Positions 54,642 to 63,938 of a stretch of DNA of 64,000 nt are shown here, piece after piece. Made by a program: the position numbers and the translations under genes. Every line of letters begins with the position of its first letter. The stretch's first letter is position 1. Origin of the DNA: Marinilabiliales bacterium (GTDB lineage Bacteria > Bacteroidota > Bacteroidia > Bacteroidales > ML635J-15); assembly GCA_002869385.1 (NCBI GenBank), contig PKTB01000022.1, positions 186,001 to 250,000 of the forward strand. The letters are read 5' to 3'. The notes under the pieces were generated by a model, which worked only from the letters and a program-made list of their open reading frames with translations, searched no databases and was not told the DNA's origin.

Positions 54642-55922
54642 TTAGTATGCAAATAATGGAAATGGTTTCATCATTTCGTTAACTTCATTACGAACCTGAT
54701 TTATAACATCTTCATTTTCGTGATCTGAGATTACTCTGTCAATTAATTTAACAATAGGTGCCATATGTTCTTCTTTAAGTCCTCTGGTTGTAATTGCAGG
54801 AGTACCAACTCTTAAACCTGAAGTTTGGAAAGGAGAACGATGGTCAAAAGGAACCATGTTTTTATTGATAGTAATATCTGCTCTTACCAAAGTGTTTTCT
54901 ACAACTTTACCTGTAATTTCAGGATATTTGGTTCTTAAGTCAATTAACATAGAATGATTATCAGTACCATCGCTAATAACTTTATACCCCATGTCCATAA
55001 ATGCTTTGGCCATAGCAGCAGCATTCTTTTTAACCTGAGTTTGGTATTCTTTGTATTCAGGTGTTAGAGCTTCACCAAAAGCAACTGCTTTTGCTGCTAT
55101 TACATGTTCTAGCGGTCCGCCTTGAGTTCCTGGGAATACAGCAGAATTGATAATGCTTGACATTTTTCTGATAACGCCTTTAGGAGTTGTTTTTCCCCAT
55201 GGATTATCAAAATCTTTACCTATAAGGATAATACAACCTCTTGGACCTCTAAGAGTTTTATGTGTTGTCGAAGTAACAACATGAGCATATTTAGTTGGGT
55301 TTTCGAGAAGCCCGGCAGCTATTAACCCAGCTGGGTGAGCCATGTCAACCATTAAAATTGCACCAATTTTGTCAGCAATTTCTCTCATGCGTTTATAATC
55401 CCACTCTCTTGAGTAAGCAGATGCACCGCCAACAATAAGTTTTGGTTTATGCTCTAATGCGGTTTTTTCCATATCGTCATAGTCGACCATTCCGGTTTCT
55501 TCAGAAACTTTGTATGATACTGCATTGTATAATATACCTGAAAGATTTACAGGCGAACCATGAGATAAATGTCCTCCATGTGCAAGATCAAGTCCCATAA
55601 AAGTGTCACCAGGGTTTAAGCATGCTAAAAACACAGCAGCATTTGCTTGTGCTCCTGAGTGAGGCTGAACATTTGCAAACTCACAGTCAAATAATTCTTT
55701 CAATCTGTCAATAGCAAGTTGTTCTGTTTGATCAACCATCTGACAACCGCCATAATATCTTTTACCAGGATAACCTTCAGCATATTTATTTGTCATTACA
55801 GATCCCATTGCTTCAAGGACTTGTTCGCTAACAAAGTTTTCAGATGCTATTAATTCTATTCCATGCATCTGACGGTCTTTTTCCTTCTGGATAATTTCAA
55901 ATACTTTTTCGTCGCGTTTCAT
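54642..55922 (-). CDS. glyA: Serine hydroxymethyltransferase
   Basis: The PLP enzyme that interconverts serine and glycine with tetrahydrofolate. [21 protein letters not shown] and [13 protein letters not shown] are present, and STTHKTLRG contains the PLP-binding Lys 222. The ATG at 55922 (MKRDEKVFE) gives the usual 426-residue length; the frame runs upstream to 56093 but that stretch is not conserved and is basic and low in complexity. C230 replaces Gly in RGPRGG, a G>T type change. Confidence 0.94.
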   Translation of the reverse strand: MKRDEKVFEIIQKEKDRQMHGIELIASENFVSEQVLEAMGSVMTNKYAEGYPGKRYYGGCQMVDQTEQLAIDRLKELFDCEFANVQPHSGAQANAAVFLACLNPGDTFMGLDLAHGGHLSHGSPVNLSGILYNAVSYKVSEETGMVDYDDMEKTALEHKPKLIVGGASAYSREWDYKRMREIADKIGAILMVDMAHPAGLIAAGLLENPTKYAHVVTSTTHKTLRGPRGCIILIGKDFDNPWGKTTPKGVIRKMSSIINSAVFPGTQGGPLEHVIAAKAVAFGEALTPEYKEYQTQVKKNAAAMAKAFMDMGYKVISDGTDNHSMLIDLRTKYPEITGKVVENTLVRADITINKNMVPFDHRSPFQTSGLRVGTPAITTRGLKEEHMAPIVKLIDRVISDHENEDVINQVRNEVNEMMKPFPLFAY

Positions 55923-56240
55923 ATCTTTTTTGATTTTTTTTGTAAAAGTACAATTAATCTTTAAAAATTTCAATATTATAATAAGCGATTTTAAATGTTT
56001 TTTGCGATTGTTTTTGTCATGATTTTTGAATAGCGTACTTGATTCAGATAATTGCTTGAGATTAGTCAGGTTAAAAAATACACGCCGAAACACTTTAAGC
56101 TTATTTTATTAAGTCTGCACTTTTCTTTGATTTAATATTCGCCTCCAAAGAGCTTTCTAATATTTGACCCGCTAAAAGGCTCGTAATTTTTTAGAATAAT
56201 TTATAAATAAAATCATATCTCATTACTTAGGATTAATTAT
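55923..56240. other. Spacer between glyA and the dehydrogenase
   Basis: About 320 bases with no supported gene, RNA or terminator. No convincing promoter for glyA was found. Confidence 0.35.
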
Positions 56241-56248
56241 TAAATTTG
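56241..56248 (+). promoter_or_regulatory. -7 box TAAATTTG for the dehydrogenase gene
   Basis: TAAATTTG matches TAnnTTTG 21 nt before the start codon at 56269. Confidence 0.5.
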
Positions 56249-56268
56249 CAAACCTTAAACATAATAGT

Positions 56269-57375
56269 ATGAAATATCTTTATTTTAATACCCTTAATGA
56301 ATTTTCAATTGAATCACTTAAAGCGGCAGGAGTGCCTGAAAAAGATGCTAAAATTGTTGCAGAAGTGCTACTCGAAGCAGATAAACTTGGGATTGATTCA
56401 CATGGAATAAATCGTTTAAAACCCATTTATCTTGATAGGATAGAAGATGGTATTTTAAATCCTGAAACTAAAGTTGACATTGTGCGAGAGAGCTTTACTA
56501 CAGCTGTATTAGATGGGAATAATGGGATGGGGCATGTTGTTTCTAAGCAGGCAATGCAAATGTGTATAGACAAAGCAAAAACCTATGGGATGGGTATGGT
56601 TGCAGTTAGAAACAGTTCTCATTATGGAATAGCAGGCTATTATGGTTTGATGGCTGCTAAAGCCGGGATGATTGGAATAACAGGAACAAATGCCAGACCT
56701 TCAATAGCACCGACTTTTGGAGTAGAAAATATGCTTGGTACAAATCCATTAACTTTTGTAATGCCTAGTGATGAGGATTTTCCTTTCTTTTTAGATTGTG
56801 CTACTTCAGTGAGTCAGAGAGGGAAGTTTGAATATTATGCAAAGAATGGTAAAGAATTACCAAAAGGCTGGGTTATTGATAAAAATGGCGAGTCAAAAAC
56901 AGATGCAGAGCAAGTTATTAAAGACTTAGTTGCTGGACAAGCTGCTTTAACACCATTAGGTGGAGTAGGAGAAGACACAGCCGGTTATAAAGGTTATGGT
57001 TATGCAACTGTTGTCGAGATTTTGTCTGCTGCTCTTCAGGGTGGTGGTTTTATGAAAGCTCTTTTAGGTTATGAAAATGGGAAAAAGGTTCCCTATAGAT
57101 TAGGTCATTTCTTTATTGCAATAAATATTGAGAATTTTATCGACTTAAAGGATTTTAAGAGAACTACCGGTAATATTCTTCGTGATTTAAGAAATTCAGA
57201 GAAAATGCCAGGGCAGGATAAAATTTATACTGCAGGAGAAAAAGAGCATTTAAACTATTTGGAAAGAAAAGCAAATGGAGTTCCAATTCCAGATACACTT
57301 TGGGATGAAATGAAATTTGTTACTCAAAAATATAAATTGGATAAATTTTATCAGTTATTTGAAATAAATTCATAA
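56269..57375 (+). CDS. Ldh_2-type malate/L-lactate dehydrogenase
   Basis: A 368-residue NAD(P)-dependent dehydrogenase of the malate/L-lactate/sulfolactate family. GIDSHGINRL, GNNGMGHVV, NSSHYGIAGYY (catalytic His) and GTNARPSIAPTFG are standard. The exact substrate cannot be set from sequence. V164 (in NPLTFVMP) and F174 (in FPFFLDCAT) replace the typical Gly and Val; both are single G>T changes. The gene is intact and stands alone, 27 bases ahead of the lipase operon. Confidence 0.88.
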   Translation: MKYLYFNTLNEFSIESLKAAGVPEKDAKIVAEVLLEADKLGIDSHGINRLKPIYLDRIEDGILNPETKVDIVRESFTTAVLDGNNGMGHVVSKQAMQMCIDKAKTYGMGMVAVRNSSHYGIAGYYGLMAAKAGMIGITGTNARPSIAPTFGVENMLGTNPLTFVMPSDEDFPFFLDCATSVSQRGKFEYYAKNGKELPKGWVIDKNGESKTDAEQVIKDLVAGQAALTPLGGVGEDTAGYKGYGYATVVEILSAALQGGGFMKALLGYENGKKVPYRLGHFFIAINIENFIDLKDFKRTTGNILRDLRNSEKMPGQDKIYTAGEKEHLNYLERKANGVPIPDTLWDEMKFVTQKYKLDKFYQLFEINS

Positions 57376-57402
57376 GTTTGTAGGAGTTAAAGTCTATTTT
57401 GT

Positions 57403-58329
57403 ATGATGATTATTGAAAATTGGTTCAGGGCAACTGACGGGAAGACTATTTTTTATAACGAATTTGTACCGGAGAATGGGAAGGTTAAATTTGTTGTTAA
57501 AATAGTTCATGGAATGGCTGAGCATTCAGAGCGTTATACAGAATTTGCAGATTTTCTTGTTAAAAAAGGTGCAGCAGTATATGCATCTGATCACAGGGGA
57601 CATGGAAGAAATGCCATGGAACCCGGAGAATACGGAGTCTGGCCACAAAAGAAAATTTGGTGTACAATTATTGATGATCTTAAGATGGTTAATGATATTT
57701 GTGCAAAGAACCATCCTGGTGTGCCGATATTTGTAATTGGACATAGTATGGGCTCTTTTTTAACACGTTCATTTATTTCTCAATATAATTTTGGTGTTAA
57801 GGGGGTAATTTTAACCGGAAGTTGATATAACCCGACACTTTTGTTGCAAGTAGGATTGTTAATTGCTAAGCTTCAGTGTTTCTTTAGGGGTGTTGGGAAA
57901 AGCTCAAAACTACTTGATAAAATGTCATTTGGTAGCTTTAATAAAGGATATGATTCCCCATTTCAATGGCTAACAAGAGACCAGAAGATTGTAGATCAGT
58001 ATATTGAAGACCCAAAATGTGGAGGAGTATTTTCATGCTCTTTTTGGAGAGGATTCTTCTCAGGATTAATAGCAATAAATAAAGTCCGAAATGTTAAAAA
58101 AATAAGCAGGGATTTACCTATTTTATTTCTGTCAGGAGATAATGATCCTGTTGGTGATTCAGGTAAGGGCGTAATCAAAGCAGTTGGTTTTTATAAGAAT
58201 TTAGGTCTTAAGAAAGTTGAATACAAATTGTATAAAGACGCCCGTCATGAGATACTTAATGAGATAAACAGAGAAGAAGTATATCAGGATATTGCAAATT
58301 GGATTGACAAAATAATCACAAATGATTAA
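57403..58329 (+). CDS. Monoglyceride-lipase-like hydrolase, interrupted by TGA
   Basis: A 308-residue alpha/beta hydrolase of the serine-aminopeptidase-S33 (monoacylglycerol lipase) group. HGMAEHSERY and DHRGHGRN form the oxyanion region, GHSMGSF holds the nucleophile Ser, and SGDNDPVG and RHEILNE give the Asp and His. TGA at 57823-57825 (codon 141) follows ILTGS and precedes YNPTLL, where the family has Gly (GGA to TGA, G>T). It overlaps the start of glpK by eight bases, so lipid breakdown and glycerol kinase are coupled. Confidence 0.88.
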
Positions 58330-59806
58330 GAAATATATCTTAGCTCTTGATCAGGGGACTACTAGTTCACGGGCTGTGCTATTTGACAATGAATTTAATG
58401 TTCTAGGAATTGAACAGTCAGAAACTACACAAATTTTTCCAAAACCTGGTTGGGTAGAACAAGATGCTACCGAGATTAGAGAAACACAGATATTTGTTGC
58501 ACGTAAGTTGATTTCACGACTTGGAGTAGATAGTAAGCAAATAAACGGGATTGGAATAACTAACCAGAGAGAAACAACAATATTGTGGGATAAAAAAACC
58601 GGTCAGCCAGTTTATAATGCAATTGTGTGGCAGGATAAGCGAACATCAGATTTATGTGAACAAATCAACAAAGATGATTTTTCTGAATACATTCGAAAAT
58701 CAACAGGCTTAGTAATAGATTCTTATTTTTCAGGAACAAAGGTTTTATGGTTATTGGATAACATTAAAGGTCTTAGGGAAAAAGCTGAAAAAGGTCAAAT
58801 ATTATTCGGAACTGTTGATACTTGGTTGATATGGAATCTTAGTGGAGGAAGACTACATATTACTGATTATTCAAATGCATCAAGAACATTATTATATAGT
58901 ATACATGATAAGTGTTGGGATAAAGAGATTCTGGATTATTTTAATATTCCATTGCAAATGATGCCTGAAGTTGTTGAATCAAGTGGAACTTATGGAAAAA
59001 CTGAAAAAGGTATATTTGGTAATTCAGAGGTAATGCTATCAGGTATAGCCGGTGATAAGCAAGCTGCATTATTTGGACAGACATGTTTTGATGAGGGAGA
59101 TGCAAAAAATACCTATGGGACAGGTTGTTTTATGCTAATGAATACCGGAGATAAACCTTTTAAAAGTAAATCAGGTTTATTGACCACTATTGCATGGGGA
59201 CTAAACGGAAAGATTACATATGCACTAGAAGGAAGTGTTTTTATTGCTGGTGCAGCTATACAGTGGCTTAGAGATAAATTAAGACTAATAGAGAGTGCTT
59301 CTGATACAGAAAAAATCGCATTTGAGGTTACAGATTCTGCTGGAGTGTATTTTGTGCCGGCATTTTCTGGTTTGGGTGCACCTTTTTGGAATATGAATGC
59401 TATAGGAATTATTACCGGTTTGACTGCCGGAGTTGATTATAGACATATAGTTAGAGCAGCTCTAGAATCTATGGCGTTTCAAACCCGAGATGTACTTAAT
59501 GCAATGCAAAAAGATTCAGGTATTGAGATTGGTAATCTTAATGTTGATGGAGGTGCTTCTGCAAATAATTTTTTACTTCAATTTCAAGCAGATATTTTAG
59601 GTGTTGATGTTAGCAGACCTGAATTTGTTGAATCAACAGCTCTCGGAGCCGGATTTCTTGCAGCAATAGGATCAGGTGTGTGTGAAATAGAAGATTTAAA
59701 GAAATTTCGAAAAACTGATAAAGTATTTCATTCAAATATGTCTGATTCTGATAGACAAGGTTTATGTCTTGGTTGGACCAATGCAATTGATAAAGCCAGA
59801 AAATAA
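58322..59806 (+). CDS. glpK: Glycerol kinase
   Basis: Phosphorylates glycerol to glycerol 3-phosphate with ATP. The 494-residue protein has the FGGY-kinase pattern: LALDQGTTSSRAVLFD, NAIVWQDKRT, VDTWLIWNLSGG, GIAGDKQAALFGQTC, NTYGTGCF and the C-terminal NVDGGASANNFLLQFQADIL. K246 replaces the usually invariant Gln of GDQQAALFG (CAG to AAG, C>A). It is in an operon with the lipase and convergent with dnaX. Confidence 0.93.
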   Translation: MIKKYILALDQGTTSSRAVLFDNEFNVLGIEQSETTQIFPKPGWVEQDATEIRETQIFVARKLISRLGVDSKQINGIGITNQRETTILWDKKTGQPVYNAIVWQDKRTSDLCEQINKDDFSEYIRKSTGLVIDSYFSGTKVLWLLDNIKGLREKAEKGQILFGTVDTWLIWNLSGGRLHITDYSNASRTLLYSIHDKCWDKEILDYFNIPLQMMPEVVESSGTYGKTEKGIFGNSEVMLSGIAGDKQAALFGQTCFDEGDAKNTYGTGCFMLMNTGDKPFKSKSGLLTTIAWGLNGKITYALEGSVFIAGAAIQWLRDKLRLIESASDTEKIAFEVTDSAGVYFVPAFSGLGAPFWNMNAIGIITGLTAGVDYRHIVRAALESMAFQTRDVLNAMQKDSGIEIGNLNVDGGASANNFLLQFQADILGVDVSRPEFVESTALGAGFLAAIGSGVCEIEDLKKFRKTDKVFHSNMSDSDRQGLCLGWTNAIDKARK

Positions 59807-59807
59807 A

Positions 59808-61625
59808 TTATTCAAAGTCTAAGTTTAATTGATCTTTAAGCTTGCCCACTTCAGGATTTTCTTTTATCATATCCTCAAGTTTTTCCTGATCAGATTTAAA
59901 TTCTTTCTTTACTTCAGTTTCACCAATAATATATTTTAACATGAAATCACGATTGTTTAATTCAGTTTTAATAAACTTTAGAGTTTCATTCATGTCTGAT
60001 TCAAGCTTGTTTTTAATGGCCTGACTTTCAACTGTAACTACAAATAAATTTTCTTCTTTTTTCTCAGGTTTATGAGCCATTAAAAATGAATAGAGTCTTG
60101 TATTTGCTCTGAGTGATTCAGCATATTTTGTCCAAACATAGTTCAGTTTTTCATCATTGTATTCATCCTGACCTAAATGCTTATAACTTACTTTGGGTTC
60201 ACCCGATTCATCTAATTCAATATTCTTGTCAGAGCTTTTAGCTAATTCTTTTATTGAAATTCCTGAGATTCCTGTAGAATTTGTTTTGTATGAAGATGGT
60301 TTCTCTTTAACTTCTATATCTTCTTCTTTAATTTCTTTTTTGTCTTCCTTAGCTTCTACTTTCTGCGGGACCTCTTCTTCTACAATTATTTCCTCCTTGA
60401 CAGGTTTTTCAGTTATTTGCTCACTTGGATTTTCTTCTTTAGCCTGTACTTCTTGCTTTTGTTCAACAGGCTTGACCTCCTTTTTTTGTTTTTTTACCTC
60501 AACTTGGACTTCAGAGTTTTTTGTAATTGCATTATCTTCTAGATTACAAATATTTAATAATGCAAGTTCAATTAACAATCTTTTATTATGACTGGTTTTA
60601 TAACTCAAGTCTGCTTGATTTGCTATTTCAATTGCTTTAAACAGAAAAGAAACAGAACATTTTTGTGAGTGTTCAAGATAGTTTTGTTTGATTTTATTTC
60701 CTACTTCAAGTAAATCGGTTGTACCGGGTTCTTTACACATTAATAAATCTCTGAAATGTGAAGCTAAACCTGAAATAAAGTAGTTGGCTTCAAAACCTTT
60801 TTTTAGCACATCGTCAAAGAGTAAAAGAGCTTGAGGATAATTTCCTGTTAGAAACGCATCTGTAACATTAAAATACACATCATAGTCGAGAACGTTTAAG
60901 TTTTTAATTGTGCTTTCATATGTGATGTGTTTTCCACTAAAACTAACAATTTGATCAAAGATAGACAGAGCATCTCTCATTGCTCCATCAGCTTTCTGAG
61001 CAATAATGTGTAGTGCGTCGTGTTCTGCTTCTATGTTCTCTTTATTAGCTACAAATTCTAATCTATCTCTAATATCTTCAACTCCGATTCTATTAAAATC
61101 GAAGATTTGACATCTTGATAGTATTGTAGGTAAAATTTTATGCTTTTCGGTAGTAGCTAATATGAAAATTACATGTTTAGGTGGTTCCTCGAGTGTTTTA
61201 AGAAATGCATTAAAAGCTGCACTAGATAACATGTGAACCTCGTCTATTATATATACAGAATAAGAGCCTATTTGAGGTGGTATTCTGACTTGGTCTATTA
61301 GATTACGTATATCATCAACAGAATTATTTGAAGCAGCATCAAGTTCATGAATGTTAAGAGATCTCATACTGTTAAATGAAACACATGATTCACATTCATT
61401 ACATGCTTCAAACTCATCATTTAGATTACTACAGTTAATTGTTTTAGCAAAAATACGAGCACAGGTTGTCTTACCAACACCTCTTGGTCCGCAAAATAAA
61501 TATGCCTGAGCAAGTTGATTGGATTTAATTGAATTTTTTAATGTTTGTGTTATGGAATCCTGACCAACAACTGATTCAAAGTTATCGGGTCTGTATTTTC
61601 GTGCAGAAACAATATAGTTATCCAT
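59808..61625 (-). CDS. dnaX: DNA polymerase III subunit tau (and probably gamma)
   Basis: The clamp-loader ATPase of the replisome, 605 residues. Walker A is GPRGVGKTT (46-54), the zinc module uses CNECESC, Walker B is IIDEVHML (127-133) and LATTE is sensor 1. The helical collar covers about 240-365. An acidic/Lys-rich linker (371-450) leads to the tau-specific C-terminus. A -1 frameshift signal lies at the start of the linker (see 60441-60488) and would give a 387-residue gamma. No SPOR or other unusual addition is visible. The gene is unbroken. Confidence 0.94.
   Translation of the reverse strand: MDNYIVSARKYRPDNFESVVGQDSITQTLKNSIKSNQLAQAYLFCGPRGVGKTTCARIFAKTINCSNLNDEFEACNECESCVSFNSMRSLNIHELDAASNNSVDDIRNLIDQVRIPPQIGSYSVYIIDEVHMLSSAAFNAFLKTLEEPPKHVIFILATTEKHKILPTILSRCQIFDFNRIGVEDIRDRLEFVANKENIEAEHDALHIIAQKADGAMRDALSIFDQIVSFSGKHITYESTIKNLNVLDYDVYFNVTDAFLTGNYPQALLLFDDVLKKGFEANYFISGLASHFRDLLMCKEPGTTDLLEVGNKIKQNYLEHSQKCSVSFLFKAIEIANQADLSYKTSHNKRLLIELALLNICNLEDNAITKNSEVQVEVKKQKKEVKPVEQKQEVQAKEENPSEQITEKPVKEEIIVEEEVPQKVEAKEDKKEIKEEDIEVKEKPSSYKTNSTGISGISIKELAKSSDKNIELDESGEPKVSYKHLGQDEYNDEKLNYVWTKYAESLRANTRLYSFLMAHKPEKKEENLFVVTVESQAIKNKLESDMNETLKFIKTELNNRDFMLKYIIGETEVKKEFKSDQEKLEDMIKENPEVGKLKDQLNLDFE
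60441..60488 (-). promoter_or_regulatory. Candidate -1 programmed frameshift signal in dnaX
   Basis: On the reverse strand codons 380-382 read CAA AAA AAG, giving the slippery heptamer A AAA AAG (60486-60480). It is followed by a 7-nt spacer (60479-60473) and a 7-bp stem AGCCTGT / ACAGGCT (60472-60466 with 60447-60441) with an 18-nt loop. After a -1 shift translation adds five residues (GGQAC) and stops at TGA (60465-60463). A second A7 run lies just upstream at 60497-60491. Confidence 0.65.
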
Positions 61626-61711
61626 TTTATTATGTATTTTTTACAAAAATAATAAAAGGCTTTTAGTGATGAAATTTTTGTTTGTGATTGTTAATAAATA
61701 TCTTAAGCAAA

Positions 61712-61737
61712 AAAAAACTTCCAGAAGGAAGTTTTTT
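61712..61737 (-). terminator. Terminator after iorB
   Basis: A perfect 11-bp stem AAAAAACTTCC / GGAAGTTTTTT with an AGAA-type loop, followed by T residues on the reverse strand. It lies two bases past the stop at 61740. Confidence 0.85.
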
Positions 61738-61739
61738 AA

Positions 61740-62321
61740 TTATAATTGAGATTTTGCAATTTCATATCCTGCATGCAGGGCTTTAATATTCATATCAACA
61801 ATTTCATCACCTTTGCGACCAAATAGTGATTTGATACCTCCTTCGAGATCTTCGATCGTTAAACCTAAGAAAGGTGCAGCAGCACCTAGAACAACAATGT
61901 TAGAACCTCTTGAGTTTCCTGCATCTTTAGCAATTTGATCTGCATTGATAGCAATTTTATTTGGAAGGGCATTAATTCTGGCTTCTAATTCATCATTTTC
62001 AGGATAATCAACAATATTCTTATAAGGTGTAGTATTGGTTATAACATAACCGCCTTCTTTTAGGTATGGAAGATACCTTAATGCTTCCATTTGTTCTACA
62101 GAAAGAATAATATCTGCTGATCCTCTAGCAATAAGGTCAGAATAAATAGGTTGGTCAGAAATTCTTAGATTTTATTGAACATCACCGCCTCTTTGACTCA
62201 TTCCATGAACCTCAGCTTGTTTTAAATATAAGTCTTTATTTACAGCAGCCATCCCGATCGTTGCGGCAATTGTTAAAATTCCCTGACCACCTACGCCTGC
62301 AAAAATTATATCTGTTTTCAT
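61740..62321 (-). CDS. iorB: Indolepyruvate oxidoreductase subunit beta, interrupted by TAA
   Basis: The small subunit of indolepyruvate:ferredoxin oxidoreductase, 193 residues, in the family of 2-oxoacid:acceptor oxidoreductase gamma domains. It starts MKTDIIFAGVGGQGILT and has the block EVHGMSQRGGDV. The original start is ATG at 62321. TAA at 62172-62174 (codon 50) stands between GGDVQ and NLRISDQP, where the family has Ser (TCA to TAA, C>A on the coding strand). It follows iorA by 15 bases. Confidence 0.9.
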
Positions 62322-62336
62322 AGTTTTTAAATTTAA

Positions 62337-63938
62337 TTATTTATTTTTCTTAGCAGCTTTTAGTCTTCTTGCAGCTGTTTGAATACACTCTCTTTGAGGG
62401 ATAACAACAGATAATCCATTGTATGCCAGTTCTTCTTTGATTACTGCCAGATTCTCTTCGTGGTATTTTCTCAAAGGATTTAATACTCTAATATGATCAG
62501 GATTAACGCCAATACCTTTACAAATATCAACAATCCTGCCTAATGCAGCAGAATCCTGACCACCTGTCATACCTGTTGTTGAATTATCAGAAATTATAAC
62601 AACAATAGGAGAATCTTTAATAACGGCATCAAGTAAGCCTGTCATTCCTGAGTGTGTAAATGTTGAATCACCAATTACTGCTACTGCAGGAACCAAACCG
62701 GCATCTGATGCACCAATAGCCATTGTAATTGATGCTCCCATATCAACACATGAGTTGATAGCATTAAATGGAGGTAAAGCACCAAGTGTATAACAGCCAA
62801 TATCAGAGAAAACACGACCATCTCCATATTCTTCAAGAGCTTCGTTCATTGCATTATAAACATCTCTATGACCACAACCTTTACAAAGTGATGGAGGTCT
62901 CATTTTTACCAAATCAGGAATGTTTTCACCTTCCTTGATTGTAATATTTAATGATTTAGCAACAATATTTGGATTTAATTCTCCATCTCTTGGGAGACTA
63001 CCATCAAGTCTGCCCTTTATTTCAATACCTTCGTTATAGAATCCTCTTAAGTTCTTTTCAACGAGTGGATAACCATCTTCAAGAACAAGAATCTTTTCAC
63101 ATTCGTTTCTTAATTTTGTCAAATGATTTTTTGGAATAGGGTATTGAGATATTTTAACTACAGGGTAAGGACAATTTCCATTATAATTCTCCATTAAATA
63201 ATTATATGCTATTCCACAGGCAACTATACCAATAGATTTATCATTTCCGTCGATATATTTATTATACTCAGAATTGTCAGATGCCTCCTGAATTGCATTT
63301 TGCATTTCAAGTAGTTTTTTGTAATTTTTTCTTGCAATTGAAGGTAAAAGAACAAATTGACGAGGGTCTTTAGGTAAAGACATCGTATTTTGTTCATTTT
63401 TGTTGTCTAATTCGACGCCTGCTCTTGAATGCGCTAAACGTGTTGTTAGTCTTAAAAGAACAGGAACATTGTATTTTTCTGAAAGATCGAAACCATTTTT
63501 AGCCATTTCATAAGCTTCTTGTTGGTTTGATGGTTCAAAAATTGGGATTAAAGCAAAATCTCCATAAAATCTAGAGTCCTGTTCGTTTTGAGATGAGTGC
63601 ATTGATGGATCATCAGCTGCAACAACGATTAAACCGCCATTTACTCCGGTTATTGATGCGTTTACAAATGCGTCAGCAGCCACGTTTAATCCAACGTGTT
63701 TCATTTGAGCCATTGCTCTCTTTCCTGCATATGACATTCCTATTGCAGCTTCCATTGCAGTTTTCTCGTTTGCTTACCAAACACAATGAATGCTTTTTTC
63801 TTTTACTTCTTTTGAGTGTTGAGCGTACTCCATAATCTCAGTTGATGGTGTGCCGTGATATGCATAAAATCCCGAAATCCCGCCATCTATAGCTCCCTGA
63901 GCTATGGCTTCATCACCTAATAATAGTAACTTTTGCAT
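62337..63938 (-). CDS. iorA: Indolepyruvate ferredoxin oxidoreductase subunit alpha, interrupted by TAA
   Basis: The large, TPP- and iron-sulfur-containing subunit, 533 residues, oxidising arylpyruvates from aromatic amino acids with ferredoxin. The full start MQKLLLLGDEAIAQGAIDGG at 63938 is chosen because it contains the conserved start of the pyruvate-binding domain. NEKTAMEAAIG, MKHVGLNVAADAF and HRDVYNAMNE follow, with GDSTFTHSGMTG and SDNSTTGMTGGQ in the TPP domain. TAA at 63774-63776 (codon 55) precedes ANEKTAM. H28 replaces the Pro of YPGTPST (C>A). It heads an operon with iorB. Confidence 0.9.

Noticed and set aside
55923..56093. 57-residue N-terminal extension of serine hydroxymethyltransferase
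   Set aside because: The extension is basic and low in complexity, and the usual family start lies at 55922.
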